Assembly (NCBI GenBank): GCA_016208315.1
Contig: JACQYF010000106.1
Coordinates: forward strand, 1 to 64,000
Direction of reading: 5' to 3'
From: Chloroflexota bacterium
Lineage (GTDB): Bacteria > Chloroflexota > Anaerolineae > UBA4142
Length of the DNA stretch: 64,000 nucleotides
Under the pieces are notes generated by a model. That model was not told where the DNA came from. It saw only the letters and a program-made list of their open reading frames with translations, and made no database searches. The stretch's first letter is position 1; every line of letters starts with the position of its first letter. The position numbers were made by a program, and so were the translations under genes. Below, one piece after another: positions 34,772-42,659 of the stretch.

Positions 34772-35290
34772 ATGCGTACGCTGCAAATGACGTTTGGGCT
34801 GATCGTCGTCGTGGTTGGCGTCCTGATGCTGTTGGCCGTGAACGGGGTGTTGGCGTTTACCGCGCTCGACGTGACGGCCATCGCGCTGATTCTGAGCGGG
34901 CTGTTTTTCTGGGTTCCGGGCCTGGTGTGGCGACGAACCATCCCGTGGCTCACCTCGCTCTTTATTCCCGGCTCGCTCGCATTTTGCGCTGGCGCGATAG
35001 TGTTGTACACTAGCCGTGTCGGATGGAATGACGTGTGGTATCTCTCGACCGCGCTGCTCATCGCGCTCGGCATTGCCTTTATCGCGATGTATTATCTGGG
35101 GCCGCGCGAGCGCTGGTTGTGGCTGGTCGGCTTGATTGTGGCGACATTCGGCTTGTTTTTTCTCGCGCTCTTCTTGGCGCTGTTTGGATCGGTGACCGGG
35201 GCGCGGGTCGTCGGCTCGATTCTCTTGATTGGGATAGGATTGGCGTTCGCGTTTGGTTCACTCGTGCCGCGCCGAGTGCGCGGCGCGTAA
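34772..35290 (+). CDS. Membrane protein with six hydrophobic segments, unknown
   Basis: 172 residues. Alternating hydrophobic segments (for example TFGLIVVVVGVLMLLAV near the start) typical of DUF-type integral membrane proteins. Start ATG 34772 has GGGGAGG. Followed 12 bp later by a related small membrane protein, so the two are likely one transcript. I do not recognise a specific family. Confidence 0.7.
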   Translation: MRTLQMTFGLIVVVVGVLMLLAVNGVLAFTALDVTAIALILSGLFFWVPGLVWRRTIPWLTSLFIPGSLAFCAGAIVLYTSRVGWNDVWYLSTALLIALGIAFIAMYYLGPRERWLWLVGLIVATFGLFFLALFLALFGSVTGARVVGSILLIGIGLAFAFGSLVPRRVRGA

Positions 35291-35302
35291 GGAGCAGCCA
35301 GC

Positions 35303-35656
35303 ATGGAAGACACGCGCATACTGAACAAACGCTATGAAACCGTCGCGTGGGGCGCGTTTTTCATTTTGCTCGGGGTGACCGGCTTGATCCCCGGCGTGCC
35401 GGAAGGCACCGGCACACTGGGCGTCGGTATTATCTTGCTCGGGCTGAATCTCGCGCGCTATTTGAGTCACATCCGGACCAGCGGCTTTACGATCACGTTG
35501 GGGATGATTGCCATCTTGTTTGGCATCGCGGACGTACTGCGCGCTGTCCTGGGACTGCGGGTCGAATTGCCGTTCTTTCCAATTCTGCTGATCACGATTG
35601 GGGTGATCTGGCTGGTGCGGGCTGCGTCAACGAATGTTAAACGAATGAACGAATGA
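35303..35656 (+). CDS. Membrane protein, unknown, tail encoded by a repeat
   Basis: 117 residues with about four hydrophobic segments (AWGAFFILLGVTGLIPGV, TLGVGIILLGLNLARYL, FTITLGMIAILFGIADV, FFPILLITIGVIWLV). Similar in style to LiaF/DUF5668-type transmembrane domains. The last ten residues (STNVKRMNE and stop) are encoded by the left arm of a 76-bp palindromic repeat. ATG 35303 follows GGAGCAGCC. Confidence 0.7.
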   Translation: MEDTRILNKRYETVAWGAFFILLGVTGLIPGVPEGTGTLGVGIILLGLNLARYLSHIRTSGFTITLGMIAILFGIADVLRAVLGLRVELPFFPILLITIGVIWLVRAASTNVKRMNE

Positions 35657-35699
35657 CGGCCCCCGGCAATTCGTTTATTCGTTCCTGATTCGTTGACGC
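35624..35699. repeat. 76-bp inverted word repeat overlapping a gene end
   Basis: Left arm GCGTCAACGAATG... and right arm ...ATTCGTTGACGC pair over about 31 bp with few mismatches; the word is AACGAAT. The stop codon of the preceding gene lies inside the left arm. It can act as an mRNA-end hairpin before xseB. Confidence 0.85.
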
Positions 35700-35721
35700 G
35701 GAGCACCCAACAAAAACACCT

Positions 35722-35961
35722 ATGCAAAAACAAAAAGACAACTCCGAGTCCTTCGAGTCCCTCTTCTCCGAACTCGAATCCGTCGTCGCCAAATTGGAAG
35801 CGGGCGATCTGTCGCTCGACGAGTCGCTCGCGCTGTTTCAGCGCGGGATGGAACTCGCCAAGAAATGCGGCGAGATGCTGGAAAAAGCCGAACTGCGGAT
35901 CAAACAACTTGTACCGCAAGCGAACGGGGAATTGGGCGTTGAGGATTTTAACGAAAAGTAG
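35722..35961 (+). CDS. xseB: Exodeoxyribonuclease VII small subunit
   Basis: 79 residues, standard family length. ESLFSELESVVAKLEAGDLS and LDESLALFQRGMELAKKC form the helical hairpin characteristic of XseB, ending with ELRIKQL. Binds the large subunit XseA, not present in the window, to form the single-strand-specific nuclease. ATG 35722 is the natural start. Confidence 0.95.
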   Translation: MQKQKDNSESFESLFSELESVVAKLEAGDLSLDESLALFQRGMELAKKCGEMLEKAELRIKQLVPQANGELGVEDFNEK

Positions 35962-35979
35962 ACAAGGCCGGAGTTTTCG

Positions 35980-36420
35980 TTGAGCGACTTGCTAGCCAAC
36001 CGCGTTGCCCAAGCTACCTTCTTCGCGTGGGCGATTGCCCAGCTCCTCAAAGTTTTGATCGAATTGATCTGGCGACGTAAATTGAATTTGCGGCTGCTCA
36101 CTAGCGCAGGCGGAATGCCGTCGTCGCACTCGGCCACCGTGTGCGCGCTCGCCACGGCGATCGCGATGCACGACGGCATGACGTCGTCGCTCTTTGCTGT
36201 GTCGCTCGTGCTCGCGACCGTGGTGATGTACGACGCCGCGGGCGTGCGCCGCGCGGCCGGCATTCAGGCGCGCATCCTCAATCAAATCATTGACGAGCTT
36301 TTCCAAGGCCACCCCATCAGCGAGACGCGCCTCCGCGAACTCCTCGGCCATACGCCGGTCCAAGTAGTGGTCGGCGCGGCGCTTGGCATTCTGATTGCAT
36401 GGGCGTGGCTGAAACCGTAA
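35980..36420 (+). CDS. DUF212 / divergent PAP2-family membrane protein
   Basis: 146 residues. AQLLKVLIELIWRRKLNLRL, the signature SAGGMPSSHSATVCALATAI, MYDAAGVRRAAGIQA, and LLGHTPVQVVVGAALGI. Matches the YuiD-like family, membrane proteins related to vanadium haloperoxidase/PAP2 phosphatases. The start is uncertain: TTG at 35980 after GGCCGGAG is used here. Same strand as xseB, 18 bp apart. Confidence 0.9.
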   Translation: MSDLLANRVAQATFFAWAIAQLLKVLIELIWRRKLNLRLLTSAGGMPSSHSATVCALATAIAMHDGMTSSLFAVSLVLATVVMYDAAGVRRAAGIQARILNQIIDELFQGHPISETRLRELLGHTPVQVVVGAALGILIAWAWLKP

Positions 36421-36441
36421 CCTATTTTTCGTGAGGTCAGC

Positions 36442-37476
36442 ATGTTCTCTCGCCGCGAATTTCTTCGTCGTTCGTTCCTGTTTGCTCTCAGCAGCGCGCT
36501 CGCCGCGTGCAGCCCCAATGCGACTCCGACCGCCAATGCCCCCACCGCGACCGCGCAGCCCACCTTAACAACCCCGCCGCTCGCGACCTCGACCCGCGCG
36601 GCGACTGCAACCCGCGCGCCGACCGCCAGTCCGACCATGACCGCGACGCCCGTGTCGCCCAGCGCGGGCGAACCGTACTTGATCGTCGCACGCGGCCCAA
36701 GCCCCAGCGCGATCACGCGCGCGGCCATTGACGCGATTGGCGGTATGAGCAAATTCGTCGAGCCAGGCAACGACGTGATCCTCAAGCCGAACATTTGCAA
36801 TGCGCACAACACGTTTGAATATGCCTCGACCACCAACCCCGAGGTGCTAGCGACGCTCGTCAAGCTGTGCCTGGAAGCCGGCGCGAAACGGGTCCGCGTA
36901 ATGGATCAGCCGTTCAGCGGCACTGCGGCCGAAGCGTACAAGGTCAGCGGCATCCGCGAGGCCGTGGAAAAAGCGGGCGGGCAGATGGAAGTGATGAGTT
37001 CGGCCAAGTTCGTGGTCGCGGAATTCAAAGGGCGCAACATCAAATCGTGGCACGTCTATCAGGACATTCTCAAAGCCGACGTTGTGATCAACGTTCCCAT
37101 CGCGAAACATCACGGCTCGGCCCAAGTCACGCTGGCGATGAAAGGCCTCATGGGCGTGATCAACAATCGCAACGATATTCACACCGCGCTCGATCAGCGC
37201 ATTGCCGATCTATCCACGACGATCAAGCCCACGCTCAACGTGATTGACGCGGTGCGTGTGCTCACTCGAAATGGACCCACCGGCGGCCGGCTCGATTACG
37301 TGATGCAAGCGAACACGATCATCGTAAGCCACGACCCCGTCGCCGCGGATGGCTACGCGACGCAACTCTTCTTCAGCAAGAAACCCGAGAGCATCGGCTA
37401 CATCAAGATCGGCGCCGAAATGGGCTTGGGGCGCTACGATTTCGGCAACCTGCGAATCAAAGAAGTGACGGCATGA
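36442..37476 (+). CDS. DUF362 protein, Tat-type lipoprotein
   Basis: 344 residues. N-terminus FSRREFLRRSFLFALSSALA followed by a lipobox Cys at about 24 gives a twin-arginine lipoprotein signal. A Thr/Ala/Pro-rich linker of about 45 residues follows, then the DUF362 domain: DVILKPNICNAHNT, DVVINVPIAKHHGSAQVTLA and MKGLMGVINNRNDIH. Exported and anchored at the outer face of the membrane. Overlaps the following polyferredoxin gene by 4 bp. DUF362 proteins commonly travel with ferredoxins, so electron transfer is plausible. Confidence 0.88.
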   Translation: MFSRREFLRRSFLFALSSALAACSPNATPTANAPTATAQPTLTTPPLATSTRAATATRAPTASPTMTATPVSPSAGEPYLIVARGPSPSAITRAAIDAIGGMSKFVEPGNDVILKPNICNAHNTFEYASTTNPEVLATLVKLCLEAGAKRVRVMDQPFSGTAAEAYKVSGIREAVEKAGGQMEVMSSAKFVVAEFKGRNIKSWHVYQDILKADVVINVPIAKHHGSAQVTLAMKGLMGVINNRNDIHTALDQRIADLSTTIKPTLNVIDAVRVLTRNGPTGGRLDYVMQANTIIVSHDPVAADGYATQLFFSKKPESIGYIKIGAEMGLGRYDFGNLRIKEVTA

Positions 37477-38993
37477 CGAAGGCAAGTCAATGGCGACGCG
37501 CGCGCCAAGTCGTGCAAATCGTGAGCGTCATCCTCTTCTTCGTCCTCGCGTTCCTCACCTATCGCGGCTCCGAATCCCTCCTCCCTCTTGATCTCTACCT
37601 GCGGCTTGATCCTTTCGCGGCGTTCGCCGCGATGCTGGCCGCGCGCACGGTTATAGCGACGATGCTGCTCGCGATCGCCGCCGTCGTCTTCGGACTGATG
37701 TTCGGGCGCGCGTGGTGCGGCTGGCTCTGCCCGCTTGGCGCAATTCTCGATTGGTTGTCACCCCAGACCCGAAGGGTTTTGGAAACCCTTCGGGTCTGGA
37801 AACGAATCAAATACCTCCTGCTCTTCACTGCGTTCTGCGCGGCGCTCCTCGGCAATCTCTCGCTGGTGATATTCGACCCGATCACAATTCTCAATCGCAC
37901 GTTCAGCACCGCGGTGATGCCTGCGCTTGATGTGCTGCTCGGCGCGCTGGAAAGCGTGATTTACCCGATCGCGCCGGTTTTCGACGTCGTCGAGCAAAAT
38001 TGGCGGGGAACAATTCTGCCCGCGCAGCAAACGTTCTACCAACTCGGCTGGGTGATGGCGCTGGTATTTGCCGGCTTGGTCGCGCTCAATTGGGTCGCGC
38101 CGCGCTTTTGGTGCCGGTACCTCTGCCCGCTTGGCGGTGCGTACGCGCTCATCGCCAAGATCGCATGGCTGCGCCCGCGCGCGGTATCCGCTTGCGATCA
38201 CTGCGCGGCTTGCATGCGCGTCTGCCCGACCGCGGCGATCGCCGTCAACAAAAGCGGTTTCACGGTTGATCCCGCCGAATGCGTTGTATGCCTCGACTGC
38301 GTGGCCGAGTGTCCGAAATCGGCGATTGCATTTGGGTTCGGGGGACAATCAGCATCGCGCGCGAGCGTTGATTTGTCGCGCCGGCATTTTATCGCGAGCG
38401 CCGCGATGGGGATCGGCGCGGTCGCGCTGTTTCGAGCGGGTTACACCGCGCGGCGCGAGGATGCGTTTCTCGTTCGCCCGCCCGGCGCGCGCGAAAATGA
38501 GTTCTTGGCGAAATGTATTCGCTGCGCCGAATGCGTCAAGGTCTGCCCGACCGGCGGATTGCAGCCCAGTCTGCTCGAATCGGGGCTGGAAGGACTCTGG
38601 ACGCCGATTCTGGTTTCGCGACTCGGCTATTGCGATTACTCGTGCAACGCGTGTGGGCAGATTTGTCCGACCGGCGCGATTCCGCCGCTCGCGCTCGCAG
38701 AGAAACGCGAACGAGTGATCGGCACGGCGTACATTGACCAGAATCGCTGTATTCCGTGGGCGTCGTATAACCGGTGTGTCGTTTGCGAGGAAATGTGTCC
38801 AGTGCCGGAAAAGGCCGTGAAGCTGGACGAGGTTGAGGTCGTTACGCCCAATGGAAGGCAAGTCCAACTCCAGCGGCCGCGCGTGCAGCACGACTTGTGC
38901 ATCGGCTGCGGCATCTGCGAGTACCAATGTCCGCTCCCCGGCCCCGCGGCGATTCGCGTATATGTCCCGACGCGGCTGCCTTCCGCTTCGTGA
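37473..38993 (+). CDS. NapH-NapG-like membrane polyferredoxin fusion
   Basis: 506 residues. Membrane part with about four helices and two NapH/CcoG motifs (WCGWLCPLGAILDW; FWCRYLCPLGGAYAL). Then two [4Fe-4S] motifs (CDHCAACMRVCP; CVVCLDCVAECP). Then an internal Tat-like signal (SRRHFIASAAMGIGAVALF), and at least four more clusters (CIRCAECVKVCP, CNACGQICP, CVVCEEMCP, CIGCGICEYQCP). The second half looks like a NapG/MauM ferredoxin. Moves electrons between the quinone pool and the exported DUF362 protein encoded upstream, by inference. A 37-bp perfect palindrome is read in frame at 37763-37799. Confidence 0.88.
   Translation: MTKASQWRRARQVVQIVSVILFFVLAFLTYRGSESLLPLDLYLRLDPFAAFAAMLAARTVIATMLLAIAAVVFGLMFGRAWCGWLCPLGAILDWLSPQTRRVLETLRVWKRIKYLLLFTAFCAALLGNLSLVIFDPITILNRTFSTAVMPALDVLLGALESVIYPIAPVFDVVEQNWRGTILPAQQTFYQLGWVMALVFAGLVALNWVAPRFWCRYLCPLGGAYALIAKIAWLRPRAVSACDHCAACMRVCPTAAIAVNKSGFTVDPAECVVCLDCVAECPKSAIAFGFGGQSASRASVDLSRRHFIASAAMGIGAVALFRAGYTARREDAFLVRPPGARENEFLAKCIRCAECVKVCPTGGLQPSLLESGLEGLWTPILVSRLGYCDYSCNACGQICPTGAIPPLALAEKRERVIGTAYIDQNRCIPWASYNRCVVCEEMCPVPEKAVKLDEVEVVTPNGRQVQLQRPRVQHDLCIGCGICEYQCPLPGPAAIRVYVPTRLPSAS
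37763..37799. repeat. Perfect 17-bp-arm palindrome inside a coding sequence
   Basis: CCAGACCCGAAGGGTTT and its exact complement are separated by TGG. Read in frame as residues about 97-109 of the polyferredoxin, in a loop between helices. A related element (AGACCCGAAGG arms) is inside the NFACT gene at 41355-41394. Confidence 0.92.
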
Positions 38994-39036
38994 TTGCGTG
39001 TCCATCCAAACTGGTGTAGAATATCGGCGAACCTAA

Positions 39037-39828
39037 TTGAGGAGTAAAGCCATCGCAACGATTGCCCAGCCAACCACGCCCGCCGTGACGGAACTGCCCG
39101 AAGACCAGCACTGGTGGTTCGCCTCGCGCACATGGGCGCTCTTGAACTTGCTCGACGTCAGCGTTCGCCGCCGCGAGGGCGACGTGTTAGACATCGGCTG
39201 CGGCGCGGGGAATATGATCCACCATCTCTCGCGCTATGGACAGGTCAAGGGCATCGAGTTGGATACTCGCCCAGTCGCGATGGCGCAGGCGCGCGGCTAC
39301 GACGTCCGGCTCGGCGACGCGACACGCGGCATCCCCTTTCTCGACGGCTCGTTCGATCTCGTTACTGTGCTCGACGTGATCGAGCATGTGGATGAGGACG
39401 AGCAAATTTTGCGCGAGGCGTACCGCGTGCTGCGACCCGGCGGCATCTTGGCGATCTCGACGCCCGCGTTTCAATGGTTATGGAGCCACAACGACGTCTT
39501 GAACGGGCACAAACGTCGCTACTCGTCGCGACAGTTGCGCGAACGCGTCGAACGCGCGGGCTTGCGCGTGCGGCGCATGACGTTCGGATTCTTTCTGGTC
39601 TTTCCAATGTCGGCGCCGCTGATTCTTTGGCGCAATCGGATGGGGAAAAAGCCGGAGCTGAGTTCGCATCATTTCGACCAGGATGCGTATCAAGTCGAGA
39701 TGGAACCGGTCGCGCCGTGGCTGAACCGCATCTTGCGCGGCGTGGGGCGGCTCGAAGCCGAAATGGTCAAGCGCGTGGATTTGCCGTTCGGCACGTCGCT
39801 GATGTGTGTGGCGGAGAAAGCAAAATGA
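39037..39828 (+). CDS. Class I SAM-dependent methyltransferase
   Basis: About 259 residues. Motif I GDVLDIGCGAGNMIHHL, motif II VKGIELDTRPVAMA, then FDLVTVLDVIEHVDEDEQI and VLRPGGILAISTPAFQWLW. This layout is common in methyltransferases of cell-surface sugar or polyketide pathways. The start is odd: the first in-frame TTG (39037) overlaps the ribosome-binding site GAGGAG, which is spaced correctly for an ATC codon at 39052. Overlaps the next gene at ATGA. Confidence 0.87.
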   Translation: MRSKAIATIAQPTTPAVTELPEDQHWWFASRTWALLNLLDVSVRRREGDVLDIGCGAGNMIHHLSRYGQVKGIELDTRPVAMAQARGYDVRLGDATRGIPFLDGSFDLVTVLDVIEHVDEDEQILREAYRVLRPGGILAISTPAFQWLWSHNDVLNGHKRRYSSRQLRERVERAGLRVRRMTFGFFLVFPMSAPLILWRNRMGKKPELSSHHFDQDAYQVEMEPVAPWLNRILRGVGRLEAEMVKRVDLPFGTSLMCVAEKAK

Positions 39829-40154
39829 TTCTGACAACCGTCGAACAAATTCCTCTAAGAGTAGATTCGGATGGCGTCATACGCGTAGGCAAAACACGCG
39901 TGACAATAGATACCGTCGTTCAAGCCTTTGAGGAAGGCGCAACGGCTGAAGAAATCGCACAACAGTACTCATCGCTGACTTTGGCAGAGGTCTATTCCAC
40001 GATTGCCTACTACCGGCGACGCGAACCAGAGGTTAAGGAGTACCTGAGACAACGGCGGCATCTGGCTCAAGCCATACGGAAAGAAAACGAAAGTCGCTTT
40101 AGCCCTCAAGGTGTCCGTGAACGTCTTTTGGCACGGCGCGTTGACAAACGGTGA
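39825..40154 (+). CDS. DUF433-family antitoxin
   Basis: 109 residues. GVIRVGKTRVTIDTVVQAFE, EGATAEEIAQQYSSLTLAEV and YSTIAYYRRREPEVKEYL are the DUF433 helix-turn-helix pattern. The family pairs with DUF5615 PIN-like toxins, and a 22-codon piece of such a toxin follows at once. Start overlaps the methyltransferase stop. Confidence 0.85.
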   Translation: MILTTVEQIPLRVDSDGVIRVGKTRVTIDTVVQAFEEGATAEEIAQQYSSLTLAEVYSTIAYYRRREPEVKEYLRQRRHLAQAIRKENESRFSPQGVRERLLARRVDKR

Positions 40155-40157
40155 AAT

Positions 40158-40226
40158 ATGCTCCATCTGGCAGCCGACGAGAACTTTAACGGCGACATCG
40201 TACGTGGACTGTTGGCGGAGAAATAG
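40158..40226 (+). pseudogene. N-terminal stub of a DUF5615 PIN-like toxin
   Basis: MLHLAADENFNGDIVRGLLA and two more codons before TAG. The stub is the conserved start of DUF5615 toxins (first catalytic Asp in ADENF); the remaining about 90 residues are missing. Placed 3 bp after the DUF433 antitoxin, the normal position for the partner. Confidence 0.7.
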
Positions 40227-40229
40227 CCA

Positions 40230-40487
40230 ATGAGTACAATCGCTGGATTTGAACCCTCCGCGCACGCTAACGCTATGCTTGCCGAACGAAACATACCAGA
40301 GGAATGGGTTCGGCGTACACTTGACTCGCCCGACAGAACTGAGCCGGGACCGGATAACAACACGCATTACATCAAGGCTATTCCTGAACATGGGGACCGA
40401 TTTCTGAGAGTCGTCGTGAATGCACATGTTGAGCCAAAACGTATCGTGACTGTATTCTTCGACCGCCGACTGAGGAGAAAGATATGA
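40230..40487 (+). CDS. DUF4258-like toxin candidate
   Basis: 85 residues. SAHANAMLAERNIPEEWVRR followed by DNNTHYIKAI and RFLRVVVNAHVEPKRIVTVF match the small RelE-like fold of DUF4258 proteins. Overlaps the downstream DUF2283 gene by 4 bp, the usual order of this pair. Toxicity not demonstrated for the family as a whole. Confidence 0.75.
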   Translation: MSTIAGFEPSAHANAMLAERNIPEEWVRRTLDSPDRTEPGPDNNTHYIKAIPEHGDRFLRVVVNAHVEPKRIVTVFFDRRLRRKI

Positions 40488-40684
40488 AACTCAAGATAGA
40501 CAAAGAAAACGATGCTCTTTATTTACGCTTGGACGAAGAAAACATCATCGAGTCTGAAGAAGTACAGCCAGGCGTAATTCTCGATTTTGATAAAGACAAT
40601 CGCGTGGTTGGTATCGAAATACTCTCTTTGAGTACCCGCACAACACCGGAGAAACTGCGGGTTCTCCAGTTCGAGACCGCGTAG
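40484..40684 (+). CDS. DUF2283 protein, partner of the DUF4258 gene
   Basis: 66 residues, canonical DUF2283: KIDKENDALYLRLDEE, then PGVILDFDKDNRVVGIEIL. Translationally coupled to the DUF4258 gene and probably its antitoxin. Shorter than the solitary DUF2283 protein at 23771. Confidence 0.8.
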   Translation: MKLKIDKENDALYLRLDEENIIESEEVQPGVILDFDKDNRVVGIEILSLSTRTTPEKLRVLQFETA

Positions 40685-40701
40685 CTTGGGAGAGGAATAA
40701 A

Positions 40702-40950
40702 ATGGCCGAAATCACCGAAAAGGAAACGTCGTGGGAGGACCATCTCGCCGCGGCGATCAAATCGTTTCGTAATGAAATGAAGGAATGGCGAGTCGAGCTC
40801 TTGCCCGAGGAATTCCATCAACATCGCAATGCCGCCAAGCGCGAAATGCTCCTGGCCTGCCGCTCGCTGCTCGACGCCAAGATCGCCAAGCTCGAAGAGC
40901 AGGACAAAGAAAAGACCGCGCCCAAGGCGACGCGGATTCAAGTCGAATAG
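40702..40950 (+). CDS. Small helical protein, unknown
   Basis: 82 residues, highly charged and predicted all-helical (EDHLAAAIKSFRNEMKEWRV; SLLDAKIAKLEEQDKEKTAP). ATG 40702 follows GGGAGAGG. Its last codons and stop lie in the first bases of a 95-bp palindrome. No family recognised; similar short coiled-coil proteins are often encoded near housekeeping genes. Confidence 0.65.
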   Translation: MAEITEKETSWEDHLAAAIKSFRNEMKEWRVELLPEEFHQHRNAAKREMLLACRSLLDAKIAKLEEQDKEKTAPKATRIQVE

Positions 40951-41039
40951 TTGGATAGTTGCATAGTTTTGTAGTTCAATAGTCAGCTGCTCGGAATTGA
41001 CTACACAACTATAAAACTATCCTAACTATCGAACTATTC
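40945..41039. repeat. 95-bp inverted word repeat joining two convergent genes
   Basis: Arms of about 41 bp built from the word (G/A)(A/C/G)TAGTT pair with a 12-nt loop. Left arm contains the stop of the upstream gene. Right arm, on the minus strand, encodes the last ten residues and stop of the NFACT protein. Probably also the shared terminator. Confidence 0.88.
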
Positions 41040-42658
41040 CTCACCGTCACCTGCCCCGCCCGGCCGCCGCGCAGGCGATGCACGTTCTTGCGCGGCGTCA
41101 CGATTACGTCTACCTTTCGTTCGGCGCGCGCCTGCGAATAATCGGCGGCAAGCTTGGCCGCCTCTGCGATGGTTGATTCGGGGATTTCGCGGCCGGCGCG
41201 CAGAATCACCACATGCGCGCCCGCGACATTGCGCGCGTGCAGCCACAAGTCGTCCGGCTTGGCGCGATGGAACGTAAGCTCTTCATTCTGCCGCGCGTTC
41301 TTCCCCACCAAGATGGTAAAGCCATCCTGCGATTGAACGGTCCGCGGTTCGCCGAGACCCGAAGGGTTTTTAGACGCTCTGCGCCTTCGGGTCTTGTCTA
41401 TCAACCCCGCCTCGCGCGCGGCTTGAATCACCGCATCAATCTCCGCGCGATTCTCCGCCAATTCCAAGTCGTTCAACATCTGCTCCGCAAAATCCACGTC
41501 TGCGTTTGCGGCGGCAAGGAGCGCCGGCACGCGTTCCGCGGCATCTTTGGCGCGATGGTAGTCCTTGAAATACCTTTGCGCGTTCTCGACAACGGACAAA
41601 TTCGGAATCAACGGAATTTCTATAATGCCGGTTTCGGTTTCTGCGGCTACAGACTGCTGCCCCGGTGTAATTTGGAAAGCATAAGCGAGGATCAGTTCTC
41701 CGCTTGTCCTCAGCCGCTCGATCTCGCCTTCGTCCGGCAGCGATTGCGCGAGCGCGTCTCGTTTCCGTGCCAGGCGGTCGCGCGCCTCGACGATTTCGGC
41801 GCGCAGTGGCTCTTTGGCTGCCGCGTACGATTCCGGCGCGCCGTAGAATTCTTCGATCGCCGCGCTGATGGAATTTACGGCGCGTGTGCTCTCGAATTGA
41901 GTGAGCGCATACGGCGCGTATTCAGCCGGCTCGCCATCTTCAAGCGCGATGGTCGGATACCACGGCGGGGACATCAATTCCCTCAGAGTTCCTACGAGTT
42001 CCTCGGCTTTAGGGGAACTCGTAGGAACCCGATGCTCGACTTCGCGCGCCAGCCATGGGCTGACACCCGCAATCGTCTTGACCAGCACTTGCCAGAGCGG
42101 GACACTGCGGTTTTCCGCGAGCGCGTCGGCAAGTTTCGACGGCTCCAGCACGCCGGGATCGAGCTTGGCTTGCGGCGGCGGCGGCGCGTAGGGATGCTTG
42201 GGGAGAGTCACGCGCGCGCGATTCACCTTCGCGCTCACGCGTTTGAGCGCGTCAATCACTACACCGTTCTTGTCGACCAAGATGAGATTCGAGTACCGGC
42301 CGATGGTCTCGATCACCAAGATCGAAACGCCTTCGGTCGCGTGGTCGAGCTGGATGTTGAGGACGCGCTCATGTGGCAGTGGCGCAATCGCATCCACGAA
42401 CGCGCCCTCGGCATACTTACGCAGCAATGATAAAAGCGCGGCCGGTTCTTGGCCGGCGCCGCGCAACTTGGCCGAGACGAGATGCACGCGGGCATCGTCG
42501 GGATGTACGCTGGCATTGAGATACTGCCGCGTGTGCGCTGCGTAAATCTCGAAACCAAATGACAACGCGTCCAGTTGCACGATCTCCTGGACGCGCCCGT
42601 GTAGAATTCGTTCGTTCAACTCGTCGGCCACGGCCGCGAGGGTTACTGCATCAAACAT
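41009..42658 (-). CDS. NFACT family RNA-binding protein (RqcH/FbpA-like)
   Basis: 549 residues. N-terminal NFACT-N domain starting FDAVTLAAVADELNERILHG, central coiled coil (about 280-400), and C-terminal NFACT-R/DUF814 domain (VGKNARQNEELTFHRAKPDD, LWLHARNVAGAHVVI). RqcH proteins bind 50S subunits with stalled peptidyl-tRNA and add C-terminal tails. Three palindromic repeats are read in frame: residues about 210-224, about 421-435, and the last ten residues (NSSIVRIVL). Alone between convergent genes and the nuo cluster. Confidence 0.9.
   Translation of the reverse strand: MFDAVTLAAVADELNERILHGRVQEIVQLDALSFGFEIYAAHTRQYLNASVHPDDARVHLVSAKLRGAGQEPAALLSLLRKYAEGAFVDAIAPLPHERVLNIQLDHATEGVSILVIETIGRYSNLILVDKNGVVIDALKRVSAKVNRARVTLPKHPYAPPPPQAKLDPGVLEPSKLADALAENRSVPLWQVLVKTIAGVSPWLAREVEHRVPTSSPKAEELVGTLRELMSPPWYPTIALEDGEPAEYAPYALTQFESTRAVNSISAAIEEFYGAPESYAAAKEPLRAEIVEARDRLARKRDALAQSLPDEGEIERLRTSGELILAYAFQITPGQQSVAAETETGIIEIPLIPNLSVVENAQRYFKDYHRAKDAAERVPALLAAANADVDFAEQMLNDLELAENRAEIDAVIQAAREAGLIDKTRRRRASKNPSGLGEPRTVQSQDGFTILVGKNARQNEELTFHRAKPDDLWLHARNVAGAHVVILRAGREIPESTIAEAAKLAADYSQARAERKVDVIVTPRKNVHRLRGGRAGQVTVRNSSIVRIVL
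41355..41394. repeat. Palindromic element in the NFACT gene (GACCCGAAGGG family)
   Basis: Arms AGACCCGAAGG / CCTTCGGGTCT (41355-41365, 41384-41394) around an 18-nt centre. Same family as the perfect palindrome at 37763-37799. Read in frame near the start of the C-terminal RNA-binding domain. Confidence 0.88.
41988..42028. repeat. Palindromic element in the NFACT gene (GTTCCTACGAGTTCC family)
   Basis: Perfect 15-bp arms GTTCCTACGAGTTCC / GGAACTCGTAGGAAC with an 11-nt loop, read in frame between conserved parts of the N-terminal domain. A related intergenic copy lies at 56992-57035. Confidence 0.9.
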
Positions 42659-42659
42659 C

